A DNA stretch of 33,929 bases from Deinococcus sp. (GTDB lineage: Bacteria > Deinococcota > Deinococci > Deinococcales > Deinococcaceae), in the NCBI RefSeq assembly GCF_018260405.1, contig NZ_JAGLBG010000017.1, positions 1 through 33,929 of the forward strand. The letters run 5' to 3'. The notes beneath the pieces were generated by a model. It was not told the origin of the DNA. It did not search any database and worked only from the letters and a program-made list of their open reading frames with translations. A program made the position numbers and the translations under genes. This document shows, in pieces, positions 24,581 through 31,704 of the stretch (its first letter is position 1; each line of letters begins with the position of its first letter).

Positions 24581-26716
24581 TCAGGGCGCGGCGCGGCCCG
24601 GCGGCGACGGATTAGTGAATGTTTCGCCGGGCAGCGGCACAGCCACCCCGCTGGCCTCTGTGATCCCCGCCGGAGCACTCACCGAGCGCAGTTCATGGGG
24701 CAGTTCGCGCAGAATACCGAGCTCGCGGCAGGCGGTCTGCTCGCGGTAGATTCCGGTGGGCACACTCGCCACGCCGTTCGGGTCGCCGATCCACACGCTC
24801 ATGGCGTACTGCGGGGTCACGCCCGCACACCAGGTATCGCGGATATCGTCGGTGGTGCCGGATTTGGCCCCCAGCGGTCTGTCCCGACCAAGAAGCCGCT
24901 GCATAAAGCTGGGGCGCAGAAAGTGAAGGTGGCCGTAGTCCTCGCTGACCGCGCTGCGCAGCAGATCGAACGTCTGGTAGGCCACGCCAGGATTCCAAAG
25001 AGGCTCGCAGGTATGGACTGGCAGCGGCAGGGGCCGCCCGGTGAGGTCATAGGCTTCGGCAATCAGGTGGGGGCGGCACAGCTGGCCGCCGTTCACGAAA
25101 CTGGCGTAGGCGTTCGCCACTGTTAGCGGCGCGGCGCGGTAGGTGCCCAGGGCGGGGCTGGCGCGGTTGCCGGGGTCCTCGCGGTAGCCCACGCTGGCGA
25201 GCACCCGGCGCAGGCCGGCCTCCCGTTCCAGGCCCACCTGCACGGCCACGGTGTTGAGGCTGCGGGCATTGGCCTCGCGGATGGTCACGCGGCGCTCCAA
25301 AAAGGTGCCGGAATTGTTGCGGATCGGCTGCGGGCCGTAGCTGGTCGGGCGATCCCAGAAGCGGCTAAGTTGCGTAAGGCCCTGCCCGAAAGCGACCGAG
25401 TACAGCAGCGGCTTGACCGTGCTGGCGACCGGACGCAGGCCCGTAGCCGCCCACTGCCGCCCCATTTCGCTGCTCAGATCGCCGCCCGTGCTGCTCGCCA
25501 GCGCCACCACGCCGCCCCCGCGCACGTCCACGATGGCCGCGCCCTCCCCGACCCCGGCGGGACGCGGGCCGGTGACGCCCTCGCCCGTGACCCGCTGAGT
25601 TAGGGCCGCCTGCGCCACGCCGTCAATGGTCAGAACCAGCCGCCCCACCCGGCGCGGGTCAAGGCCGCTGCTCAGCAGTTCGCGGCGCACAAGGGATTGC
25701 AGCGCCCAGACAGGTTCAGGCTGGTTGCGGTACGCGGGGTTGCGCGAGGCGCTCACGACGCGCTGCTCGGCCCCGTCCCCGGCGTACTCGACCCGCCACA
25801 GGCGCGGCTGAATCGGCTCGGCGGCGGCGGCAGCAAGTTCCCCGGCGGTAATCAGGCTGTGGTCGCGCAAAATCCGCAGGGTGAGCAGTTGCTGCTGGCG
25901 CATCCAGCGAAACCGGGCGGTCGCCAGTTCGGGCGGCGTGTCGTTCGCCACCAGATACTTGCCCGGCGAGGGCAGCAGCCCAACCAGAAAGCAGCTCTGG
26001 GCCAGCGTCAGGTCGGCAGGCTCTACCCCGAACACCGTGCGCGAGGCGTCGTAAATTCCCTTGCGCTGGCCGATGCCCAGCCACGGCAGGCTGTTGACGC
26101 TCATGGCGAACACCGCGCCCCGGCCATATTTCAGCGTGACTAGTGGGGCCAGTACCAGTTCGCTGGCCTTGCGCGTCAGAACCAGCAGCGGGTTTCTACG
26201 CCCAGTGTCGTAGTCGAAATGACCCGCCAACACACTATTTTTAAGCAGCTGTTGCGTGATCGTGCTGCCACCCGCCCCGCTGAGCAAGGCCCCCGGCAGG
26301 CGGCCCAGATCCACGCCAGGATGGGTAAAAAACCGCACATCCTCCTTGGCGACGTAGGCCAGCAAAAACTGGCGCGAAATGGCCGAAAGCGGCACACTCA
26401 GCGACTCGCGGCAGGGTACGGCGTTGGGAATTCCTCCCTCGCGGCAGTGGTCGATCACGCCCAGAGGTGCGCCGCCCCGGTCTTGCACTGCGATGGGCAG
26501 CAGCTCGGTTCTGAGGTTCCAGGCCCGCGTGAAGGCCCCGGTACTGGCCGCCCCTGCTATACCCAGCAGCATGGTCGCCAGGGTCAGGCCGCCCACGCCC
26601 GCCAGCGCTGCCCGCAACACACGCCGCAGCGTCCAGGGCGCAGGCTGGCGCACGAACGGGGTGCGGGGCCAGCGGTTACGCCAGGGCCACCTGAAACCCA
26701 GTGAGGTACGGGTCAA
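24581..26716 (-). CDS. Class A penicillin-binding protein (transglycosylase/transpeptidase)
   Basis: Bifunctional peptidoglycan synthase at the cytoplasmic membrane. A membrane anchor at about residues 31-56 is followed by a GT51 domain (about 110-270) with EDVRFFTHPG (catalytic Glu125), GGSTITQQLLKN (150-160) and RKASE (182-186). The later GT51 region (SVNSLPWLGIGQRKGIYDA) is divergent. The transpeptidase domain (about 340-650) has nucleophile Ser432 in STVK, S486-L-N488 and K618-SGT621. Several extracytoplasmic Cys are present (91, 102, 242, 547, 570, 630), unusual for a PBP. The TTG start overlaps the preceding stop codon (TTGA), and no ATG/GTG would give a full domain. Some similarity to PBP1C-type enzymes in order and length, but it lacks that C-terminal domain. 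Confidence 0.9.
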   Translation of the reverse strand: MTRTSLGFRWPWRNRWPRTPFVRQPAPWTLRRVLRAALAGVGGLTLATMLLGIAGAASTGAFTRAWNLRTELLPIAVQDRGGAPLGVIDHCREGGIPNAVPCRESLSVPLSAISRQFLLAYVAKEDVRFFTHPGVDLGRLPGALLSGAGGSTITQQLLKNSVLAGHFDYDTGRRNPLLVLTRKASELVLAPLVTLKYGRGAVFAMSVNSLPWLGIGQRKGIYDASRTVFGVEPADLTLAQSCFLVGLLPSPGKYLVANDTPPELATARFRWMRQQQLLTLRILRDHSLITAGELAAAAAEPIQPRLWRVEYAGDGAEQRVVSASRNPAYRNQPEPVWALQSLVRRELLSSGLDPRRVGRLVLTIDGVAQAALTQRVTGEGVTGPRPAGVGEGAAIVDVRGGGVVALASSTGGDLSSEMGRQWAATGLRPVASTVKPLLYSVAFGQGLTQLSRFWDRPTSYGPQPIRNNSGTFLERRVTIREANARSLNTVAVQVGLEREAGLRRVLASVGYREDPGNRASPALGTYRAAPLTVANAYASFVNGGQLCRPHLIAEAYDLTGRPLPLPVHTCEPLWNPGVAYQTFDLLRSAVSEDYGHLHFLRPSFMQRLLGRDRPLGAKSGTTDDIRDTWCAGVTPQYAMSVWIGDPNGVASVPTGIYREQTACRELGILRELPHELRSVSAPAGITEASGVAVPLPGETFTNPSPPGRAAP

Positions 26717-26991
26717 TGCATCACGTCCGACACGCCCGCCGCCGCCGAACGAAACTGGGCGTCGCGCCAGAGCTGATTGACCAGTCCGGTTGCGCCGACC
26801 AGCAGCACCACGACGGTGCCCAGCACAGCCAGGGCCGTGACGGCAGTAGCCCAGGACGAACGCGGACCCGTTGGCCGGGCCGGGCGAGTACGCGGCGCCC
26901 TGGAGGACGGAGCCGAGGGCGGGGCGGACAGCGGCGCAGGTAAACTGGGCAGACCCGACGAATAAGGCCTGGGCTTACGGACAAAACTCAT
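26713..26991 (-). CDS. Small single-TM protein upstream of the PBP
   Basis: 92 residues: a Pro/Ser/Arg-rich cytoplasmic N-terminus (about 1-47, with RAPRTRPARPTGPR) and one membrane helix (about 48-72, AVTALAVLGTVVVLLVGATGLV), then a short external tail. No family recognised. ATG 26991 is six bases after a TAGACT box (leaderless), and its TGA overlaps the PBP TTG start, so it heads the operon and is translationally coupled to the PBP. A PBP regulator or anchor is possible but not shown. GC-rich low-complexity sequence makes frame assignment less certain, though the promoter and overlap support it. Confidence 0.65.
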   Translation of the reverse strand: MSFVRKPRPYSSGLPSLPAPLSAPPSAPSSRAPRTRPARPTGPRSSWATAVTALAVLGTVVVLLVGATGLVNQLWRDAQFRSAAAGVSDVMH

Positions 26992-26997
26992 GTGGGC

Positions 26998-27003
26998 AGT
27001 CTA
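26998..27003 (-). promoter_or_regulatory. -10 box heading the PBP/vWA operon
   Basis: TAGACT on the minus strand, six bases before ATG 26991. No clear -35. Confidence 0.5.
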
Positions 27004-27125
27004 GGAGGCGCAGATGAGACAGGCGACAGACTTTTGGTTGAGGGAATGTCCTCAGACCCCAACCCCTGGCTTCTCGCTTCAGTCGGGGTTCAAACAGGCC
27101 ATGACCTGCCCTACACCCGTCAGCT

Positions 27126-27240
27126 AAGTACGTTGAAGCTAACATTGCGAGATTCCGGGAAAGCACCGGAACCTCTCCATTCCCGCTCCAACGTACTTTC
27201 TTCTGCTACGCGCTCCGCGCGGTTTATCTACAAGATAAAC
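27126..27240. other. Structured noncoding block with nested inverted repeats
   Basis: AAGTACGTTG (27126-27135) and CAACGTACTT (27189-27198) form a perfect 10-bp outer stem. TTCCGG (27153-27158) and CCGGAA (27166-27171) form an inner stem with a 7-base loop. A second hairpin GTTTATC/GATAAAC (27222-27228 with 27234-27240, 5-base loop) follows, with GCGC-TCC-GCGC between. No ORF is convincing here. It fills the 410-base gap between the PBP operon promoter and the second TetR gene; the rest of that gap (27004-27125, 27241-27402) shows nothing I can name. Could be a noncoding RNA, a repeat copy or a regulatory element; no second copy in this window. Confidence 0.5.
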
Positions 27241-27402
27241 GCAGTGTACTTAACTTACCCGGCTGGGCAGAAAAGAGCGGCGCTCATACGGCCTGCGGAA
27301 ACAGGAACATAGCGCCATCACCTCCTGCTCCCTAACGCCTTGTGGGGCCACCAGCTCCCGCAACACATCATCTCTGGCCCGAACCGTTCTTTTGCTCACA
27401 CG

Positions 27403-27987
27403 CTACTCCTTGCCCAGCAAGGCCTGCAATCCACCCAGGCAGGTCGCGCGGTAGGCGTCCAGGTCGGGCTGCTCGTCGGTCAGGAACTGCACGCTGAGGC
27501 CCTCGACCAGTGCCCGCAACCGACGCGCCCGCGCCTCGGCCTGCGCGGGGCCGCCCAGCCGCGCCAGTTCCAGCTCCAGCGCAAGACGTTCACGCATAAA
27601 CTGCCGCTGCACCTCCATCAGTTCGGGGTCGCGGGTAGCCGCCGCCAGAAAATCGAGTGACACGGTGTAAAAGCGCCGGGTACTGTCGAGGGTATAAAAC
27701 TGATTGTCCACATACGCCCGCAGCTTCTGGTCGGAGGTCTGCGCCTGCCGCAGCGCCCGGCGGGTAGCGATCAGCGTGGTGCGGGTAAAACGGCGCATCA
27801 CGGCGGCCAGCAGCCCGGCGCGGCTGCCGAAGTGGTAGACCAGCGTGCCCCGGCTGACCCCGGCGTGCGCGGCGATGTCGGCCAGCGTGACCCCAGCAAA
27901 GCCCCGCTCGTACAGGGCGAGGTAGGCGGCTTTTTCCAGCGCCACGCGCCGCTGCTGGTCCTGAATGGGGTTGACCGTCCGCGCCAT
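27403..27987 (-). CDS. TetR/AcrR-family transcriptional regulator
   Basis: 194-residue TetR protein. The HTH region is clear: ALEKAAYLALYERGFAGVTLADIAAHAGVSRGTLVYHFGSRAGLLAAV (about residues 16-62). The C-terminal part resembles the TetR_C regulators that follow a BetI/YcdC-like pattern (LRALVEGLSVQFLTDEQ), but the ligand is unknown. The frame is open to 28116; the start is set at ATG 27987 (MARTVNPIQDQ) because a TATGCT box lies six bases upstream and the longer N-terminus would overlap the next gene's 3' end. It is downstream of the secreted 337-residue gene on the same strand and divergent from nothing, so its target is not obvious. Confidence 0.88.
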   Translation of the reverse strand: MARTVNPIQDQQRRVALEKAAYLALYERGFAGVTLADIAAHAGVSRGTLVYHFGSRAGLLAAVMRRFTRTTLIATRRALRQAQTSDQKLRAYVDNQFYTLDSTRRFYTVSLDFLAAATRDPELMEVQRQFMRERLALELELARLGGPAQAEARARRLRALVEGLSVQFLTDEQPDLDAYRATCLGGLQALLGKE

Positions 27988-27993
27988 CAGTCC

Positions 27994-27999
27994 AGCATA
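27994..27999 (-). promoter_or_regulatory. -10 box of leaderless TetR gene
   Basis: TATGCT on the minus strand, six bases before ATG 27987. It overlaps no other coding region, as the upstream gene ends at 28010. Confidence 0.55.
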
Positions 28000-28009
28000 G
28001 GCGATGCGG

Positions 28010-29023
28010 TCAGGGCGCGGGCTGGCCTGCCGGGGCCGGAGAGTGCCCGCCGATGACCAGCGAGTACCCGGCGCTGAGGCCAAAGCCCAGTTCAGCCGCA
28101 CCTGTGGTGCGCCCACCCCGCACAGCGACCGTCAGGGTGCCGGGGCCGAGCGGCTTACTGCCTTCCAGACCCAGACGAAGCTGCGCGGCGTTTTGGCGCC
28201 AGGGTTCATAGGCTCCGTAGGCCCGCAGAGTGCTGCCCTCGCCCAGCACGTCGGCCACAGCCACGCTGCCAACCACGCCCAGGCCCGAATGGCCGCCACG
28301 TTCCGGGCCAAACTGCGCGTCGAGGGTGAAGGTACGGCCCGCCTCCGTGGCGTAGCTCACGCCTCCGACCACACCCAGCGCGTCGTGTCCGGCGCAGGCC
28401 CCCAGGCGGTAGGTCAGCGTGCCGGTGCGCTCGGTTTCGGGCGGCGCAGAGGGGTCGTCGCCCTCGGCAGGGGGCAGGGTGCGGGTCAGGTCGCGGTGAG
28501 TTTCGACCTCGAACAGCCCATTGTTCTGCGGCCCGAACTCGCCGCCCAGCACCAGCACGCGGGCGCGGCTCAGGCGGTAGCGCAGATTCAGGGCCGTATT
28601 CCAACCCCTAGGGCGCAGGTCGGTGGGAGTCAGTGTCCAGGGCACCAACGGGTCGAAAGTGGTCGCCGGGGCCGTAAAGTATGCGCTGCCAAGCTTCAGG
28701 GCCACCGGGCCAAGCGTGCCCGATGCCAGGGCCGACAGCTGAAGGCCACCGTCATACGCCAGTTTTGCCCCCGAGGTCACATTCACAGCGCCCAGGGGCG
28801 GCAGGGCCAGCCCTCTTGAAAAACCCACGTCGGCGGCCCGGTTCGAGAGGCCCACACTGAAATTTCCCCCTGCCAGCGTGATTTCCGAGACGCCTACCCG
28901 CGCCAGCGTGCCAGAGGCTCCGGTCGAGCCGACACTGAAATCGGCGCTCATCGCTCCGGCATTACTACACAAAGCCGCCGCCAGTGCCGCCGCAACAAAG
29001 GTGATGTGCTTGGGTCGGTTCAT
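28010..29023 (-). CDS. Secreted beta-rich protein of unknown function
   Basis: 337 residues with a signal peptide (MNRPKHITFVAAALAAALCSNAGA, cleavage near 24). The mature part alternates short hydrophobic/polar strands with Gly-rich turns (ITLAGGNFSVGLSNRAADVGFS, LRYRLSRARVLVLGGEFG, TYRLGACAGHDALGVVGGVSYA), a pattern that fits an outer-membrane-type beta barrel, although I cannot assign a family. A Pro/Glu-rich loop at about 190-205 (PAEGDDPSAPPETE) interrupts it. ATG 29023 is seven bases after TACCCT. The gene is divergent from the LEA14-like lipoprotein with overlapping promoter elements, so the two may be co-regulated. Confidence 0.78.
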   Translation of the reverse strand: MNRPKHITFVAAALAAALCSNAGAMSADFSVGSTGASGTLARVGVSEITLAGGNFSVGLSNRAADVGFSRGLALPPLGAVNVTSGAKLAYDGGLQLSALASGTLGPVALKLGSAYFTAPATTFDPLVPWTLTPTDLRPRGWNTALNLRYRLSRARVLVLGGEFGPQNNGLFEVETHRDLTRTLPPAEGDDPSAPPETERTGTLTYRLGACAGHDALGVVGGVSYATEAGRTFTLDAQFGPERGGHSGLGVVGSVAVADVLGEGSTLRAYGAYEPWRQNAAQLRLGLEGSKPLGPGTLTVAVRGGRTTGAAELGFGLSAGYSLVIGGHSPAPAGQPAP

Positions 29024-29030
29024 ACCACTT

Positions 29031-29036
29031 AGGGTA
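29031..29036 (-). promoter_or_regulatory. -10 box of the secreted-protein gene
   Basis: TACCCT on the minus strand, seven bases before ATG 29023. It lies six bases from the opposite-strand -10 at 29043-29048, so both promoters share the same short segment. Confidence 0.5.
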
Positions 29037-29042
29037 GAGCCT

Positions 29043-29048
29043 TATGCT
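29043..29048 (+). promoter_or_regulatory. -10 box of the LEA14-like gene
   Basis: TATGCT seven bases before ATG 29056. The upstream in-frame ATG at 29044 falls inside the box, so 29056 is the likely start. Confidence 0.5.
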
Positions 29049-29055
29049 GAGAGGT

Positions 29056-29544
29056 ATGCGCCGCTCCCTCTTCGTGTTTCCCGTGCTTGCCCTCGCGTCC
29101 TGCGCTCCCGTGCAACAGGCGGTCAAGGTGCCGCAGGTGCATGTAGACGGAATCCGGCTCAATAGCCTGAGTCTTCCCAGCGGCCTGCGCCCGGCGGTGG
29201 CTAACGTGACCCTGCACCTCAAGGTGGGCAACCCTAACGGCGTCGGCGTGCGGCTGGCCAATATTGCCGGAACCCTGGTCATCGACGGTGCTCAGGTTGG
29301 CCATGTGAATCTGCCCAACGTGAACCTGCCAGCGGGCGGCGAGACCCTGCAAGACGCCAACCTTGATATTCCCGTGACCCTGAATACCGCTTCCAGCTTC
29401 TTGAAGGTGGCCCTTGGTCAGCAAGTCAGCTACCGCCTTGACGGAGCCTTTACCGCCGATCTGGGTCTGCTGGGGCACCCGACCTTCGGGCCGTTCACGC
29501 TGAGCCAGGGCGTCTGGAAGCAGCCCGCCATCTTGCCTTTCTAG
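29056..29544 (+). CDS. LEA14/WHy-domain lipoprotein
   Basis: Predicted lipoprotein: MRRSLFVFPVLALASCAPV has a lipobox with Cys16. The mature part is a single LEA_2/WHy beta-sandwich domain (about residues 30-155) with the family's Asn-Pro-Asn motif (LKVGNPNGVGVRLANIAGTL, N59-P60-N61), followed by VHVNLPN-like strands and a Gly-Glu-Thr turn. WHy proteins are linked to desiccation and stress tolerance in plants and bacteria. A stress role here is inference from the family. 162 residues is typical. The longer start at 29044 is less likely because a TATGCT box overlaps it. Followed by about 90 bases without an obvious terminator before the convergent aminotransferase. Confidence 0.88.
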   Translation: MRRSLFVFPVLALASCAPVQQAVKVPQVHVDGIRLNSLSLPSGLRPAVANVTLHLKVGNPNGVGVRLANIAGTLVIDGAQVGHVNLPNVNLPAGGETLQDANLDIPVTLNTASSFLKVALGQQVSYRLDGAFTADLGLLGHPTFGPFTLSQGVWKQPAILPF

Positions 29545-29631
29545 ACCCGAGTGCCCAATCACCAGCGCCCCACCTACAGCCGGAGCAGGCAGAGCGTTGT
29601 CAAGTTGTTAGGCCCCAGGTTTACCCGGCCA

Positions 29632-30885
29632 TCACTTTGGGGCGCGGTACTCCTCAGTCGCCAGCCGGATACAGGTCGCCACACCGCTCATAGCTTCTTT
29701 GACCTCTTCTAAGGGTGGACGGGTCGGGGCCAGCCGGATATTGCGGTTGGCCTGATCCTGCCCGGCGGGGTAGGTGGCTCCGGCAGGCGTGAGGCTGATT
29801 CCCGCAGCGTCAGCCAGTTCGACGACCCGCGCAGCAACTGGCTCGGCAGTGTCCAGGCTGATAAAGTAGCCTCCGCGCGGCGTCGCCCAGGTCGCGTAAC
29901 CGCCGCCACCCTCGCCCAGTTGCTCGTTCAGCGCGTCATAGACGGCCTGAAACTTGGGGGCGATCAGCTTGGCGTGGTCGTGCATCAGGCCCTCGACGCC
30001 GCCGGGATATGACCGCAGAAACTTGACGTGCCGCGCCTGCTCGACCTTGTTGGGGCCGATGCTCTGGGCGTTGAGGTACTTGCTGAGCCACTTGATGTTG
30101 TCCTCGCTGGAGGCCACGAAGCCCAGCCCAGCCCCCGCAAAAGTCACTTTGCTGGTGCTGGCGAACACGAAAGCGCGGTCGGGCACCCCAGCGTCGCGGC
30201 ACAGCGCCACGAAGTTGACTGGTGTGTCGCGCTCTTCTAGCAGGTGATGTACCCGGTAGGCGTCGTCGGCAAAGATGGTGAAGTCGGGGGCCGCCGCCTT
30301 GAGTCCAGCCAGTTGCTTGGCCTTGGCCGCGCTGATGGTCTCACCGCCCGGATTGCTGTAGGTCGGCACAAACAGGATCCCCTTGACCGACGGGTCACGG
30401 GCGACCAGCTGTTCGGTGGCGGCCATATCGGGGCCGTCAGGCTGCATATCCACGGTCAGCAGTTCGAAGCCGAGGGTTTCGAGCAAGGAAAAATGGCGGT
30501 CATAGCCCGGCACCGTTACGATGATCTTGGGTTTTTGATGAACCCAGCCGCCCTGTGAACCGCGCAAGCCGTGCAGCATGGCAAAACCAAAGATCAGGCC
30601 CTGAAGTTCGAGGCTGCTGTTGTTCCAGACCAGCACGTTTTCGGCCTTAACATCCAGAAACTCTGCGAACAGGGCGCAGGCCGCCGGAATCCCAGCGACG
30701 CCGCCCGGATAATTGCGAAGATCAAGACCGTCTTGTTTGAGATCCTCGACGCTCAGGGCGTTTACCATCCGGTTGCTAAGGTCAAAGTCGGCGTCGCTGG
30801 GCTGTCCACGCTGCATATTGAGCTTAAGCCCACGGGCTTTGAGCCGGGCGTAGTCAGTCTGGGCCTGGGCAAGACGGTCTGTCAT
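29632..30885 (-). CDS. PLP-dependent aminotransferase, MocR-like aspartate aminotransferase subgroup Ic
   Basis: Fold-type I transaminase of the Aminotran_MocR type (a subgroup of aspartate aminotransferases). The N-terminal segment LNMQRGQPSDADFDLSNRM and RNYPGGVAGIPAACALFAEFL are typical. The Schiff-base lysine is K246 in FASTSKVTFAGAG, with PTYSNPGGETIS and FADDAYRVHHL for cofactor binding. 417 residues is full length. It probably transfers the amino group of aspartate or alanine-type donors; the exact substrate is not readable. ATG 30885 is seven bases after TAGGCT (leaderless). It stands alone, convergent with the LEA14-like gene. Confidence 0.9.
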   Translation of the reverse strand: MTDRLAQAQTDYARLKARGLKLNMQRGQPSDADFDLSNRMVNALSVEDLKQDGLDLRNYPGGVAGIPAACALFAEFLDVKAENVLVWNNSSLELQGLIFGFAMLHGLRGSQGGWVHQKPKIIVTVPGYDRHFSLLETLGFELLTVDMQPDGPDMAATEQLVARDPSVKGILFVPTYSNPGGETISAAKAKQLAGLKAAAPDFTIFADDAYRVHHLLEERDTPVNFVALCRDAGVPDRAFVFASTSKVTFAGAGLGFVASSEDNIKWLSKYLNAQSIGPNKVEQARHVKFLRSYPGGVEGLMHDHAKLIAPKFQAVYDALNEQLGEGGGGYATWATPRGGYFISLDTAEPVAARVVELADAAGISLTPAGATYPAGQDQANRNIRLAPTRPPLEEVKEAMSGVATCIRLATEEYRAPK

Positions 30886-30892
30886 AGGCTAC

Positions 30893-30898
30893 AGCCTA
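30893..30898 (-). promoter_or_regulatory. -10 box of leaderless aminotransferase gene
   Basis: TAGGCT on the minus strand, seven bases before ATG 30885. Confidence 0.5.
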
Positions 30899-30943
30899 AA
30901 GCATTTGGTTATAAAGCGTGGCGGGCATCCGGCTAGAGGACAC

Positions 30944-30968
30944 AAAAACGCCCCCACTCGGGAGGGCG
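30944..30968 (-). terminator. Rho-independent terminator of the 168-residue secreted-protein gene
   Basis: On the minus strand, a GCGCCCTC arm pairs with GGGGGCG across a short loop and is followed by five T. It lies downstream of the leftward gene ending at 31112 and upstream of the next leftward promoter. Confidence 0.7.
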
Positions 30969-31010
30969 CTTCGACCACTGATACAGCTTGGCTTTGCGTC
31001 TAAAAGGCTT

Positions 31011-31098
31011 ATACGGACTGCGGCTCCACTGCGCCCAGTCCGTATGTTGCTCCTAGCTCGCGTCCGCCCGGATTGATTCAGGCTGGCCGCCGAATCAA
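31011..31098 (+). repeat. Dispersed repeat family B, copy 4
   Basis: The best-preserved copy: ATACGGACTG (31011-31020) pairs perfectly with CAGTCCGTAT (31036-31045), and TTGATTC (31073-31079) with GAATCAA (31092-31098). The core TTGCTCCTAGCTCGCGTCCG matches the others. It sits between the terminator and the 3' end of the leftward secreted-protein gene. No C unit. Confidence 0.85.
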
Positions 31099-31111
31099 CC
31101 GGCAGCACGTA

Positions 31112-31618
<507 letters not shown>

Positions 31619-31624
31619 CTTAGG

Positions 31625-31653
31625 ACGCTACTTTGACGTGCGTCCACCTCCAA
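31625..31653 (-). promoter_or_regulatory. Promoter of the 168-residue secreted-protein gene
   Basis: On the minus strand TTGGAG (31653-31648), 17-base spacer, TAGCGT (31630-31625), six bases before ATG 31618. Confidence 0.6.
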
Positions 31654-31704
31654 CTGCCAGACTTCAGACACCCTAAAGACACTGTAAAGGAGCTTACCTT
31701 CCAG

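Noticed and set aside
23418..24749. 443-codon rightward frame over the vWA and four-TM genes
   Set aside because: It crosses two genes with clear coding signatures on the other strand, and its translation is Arg/Ser/Gly-rich without domains.
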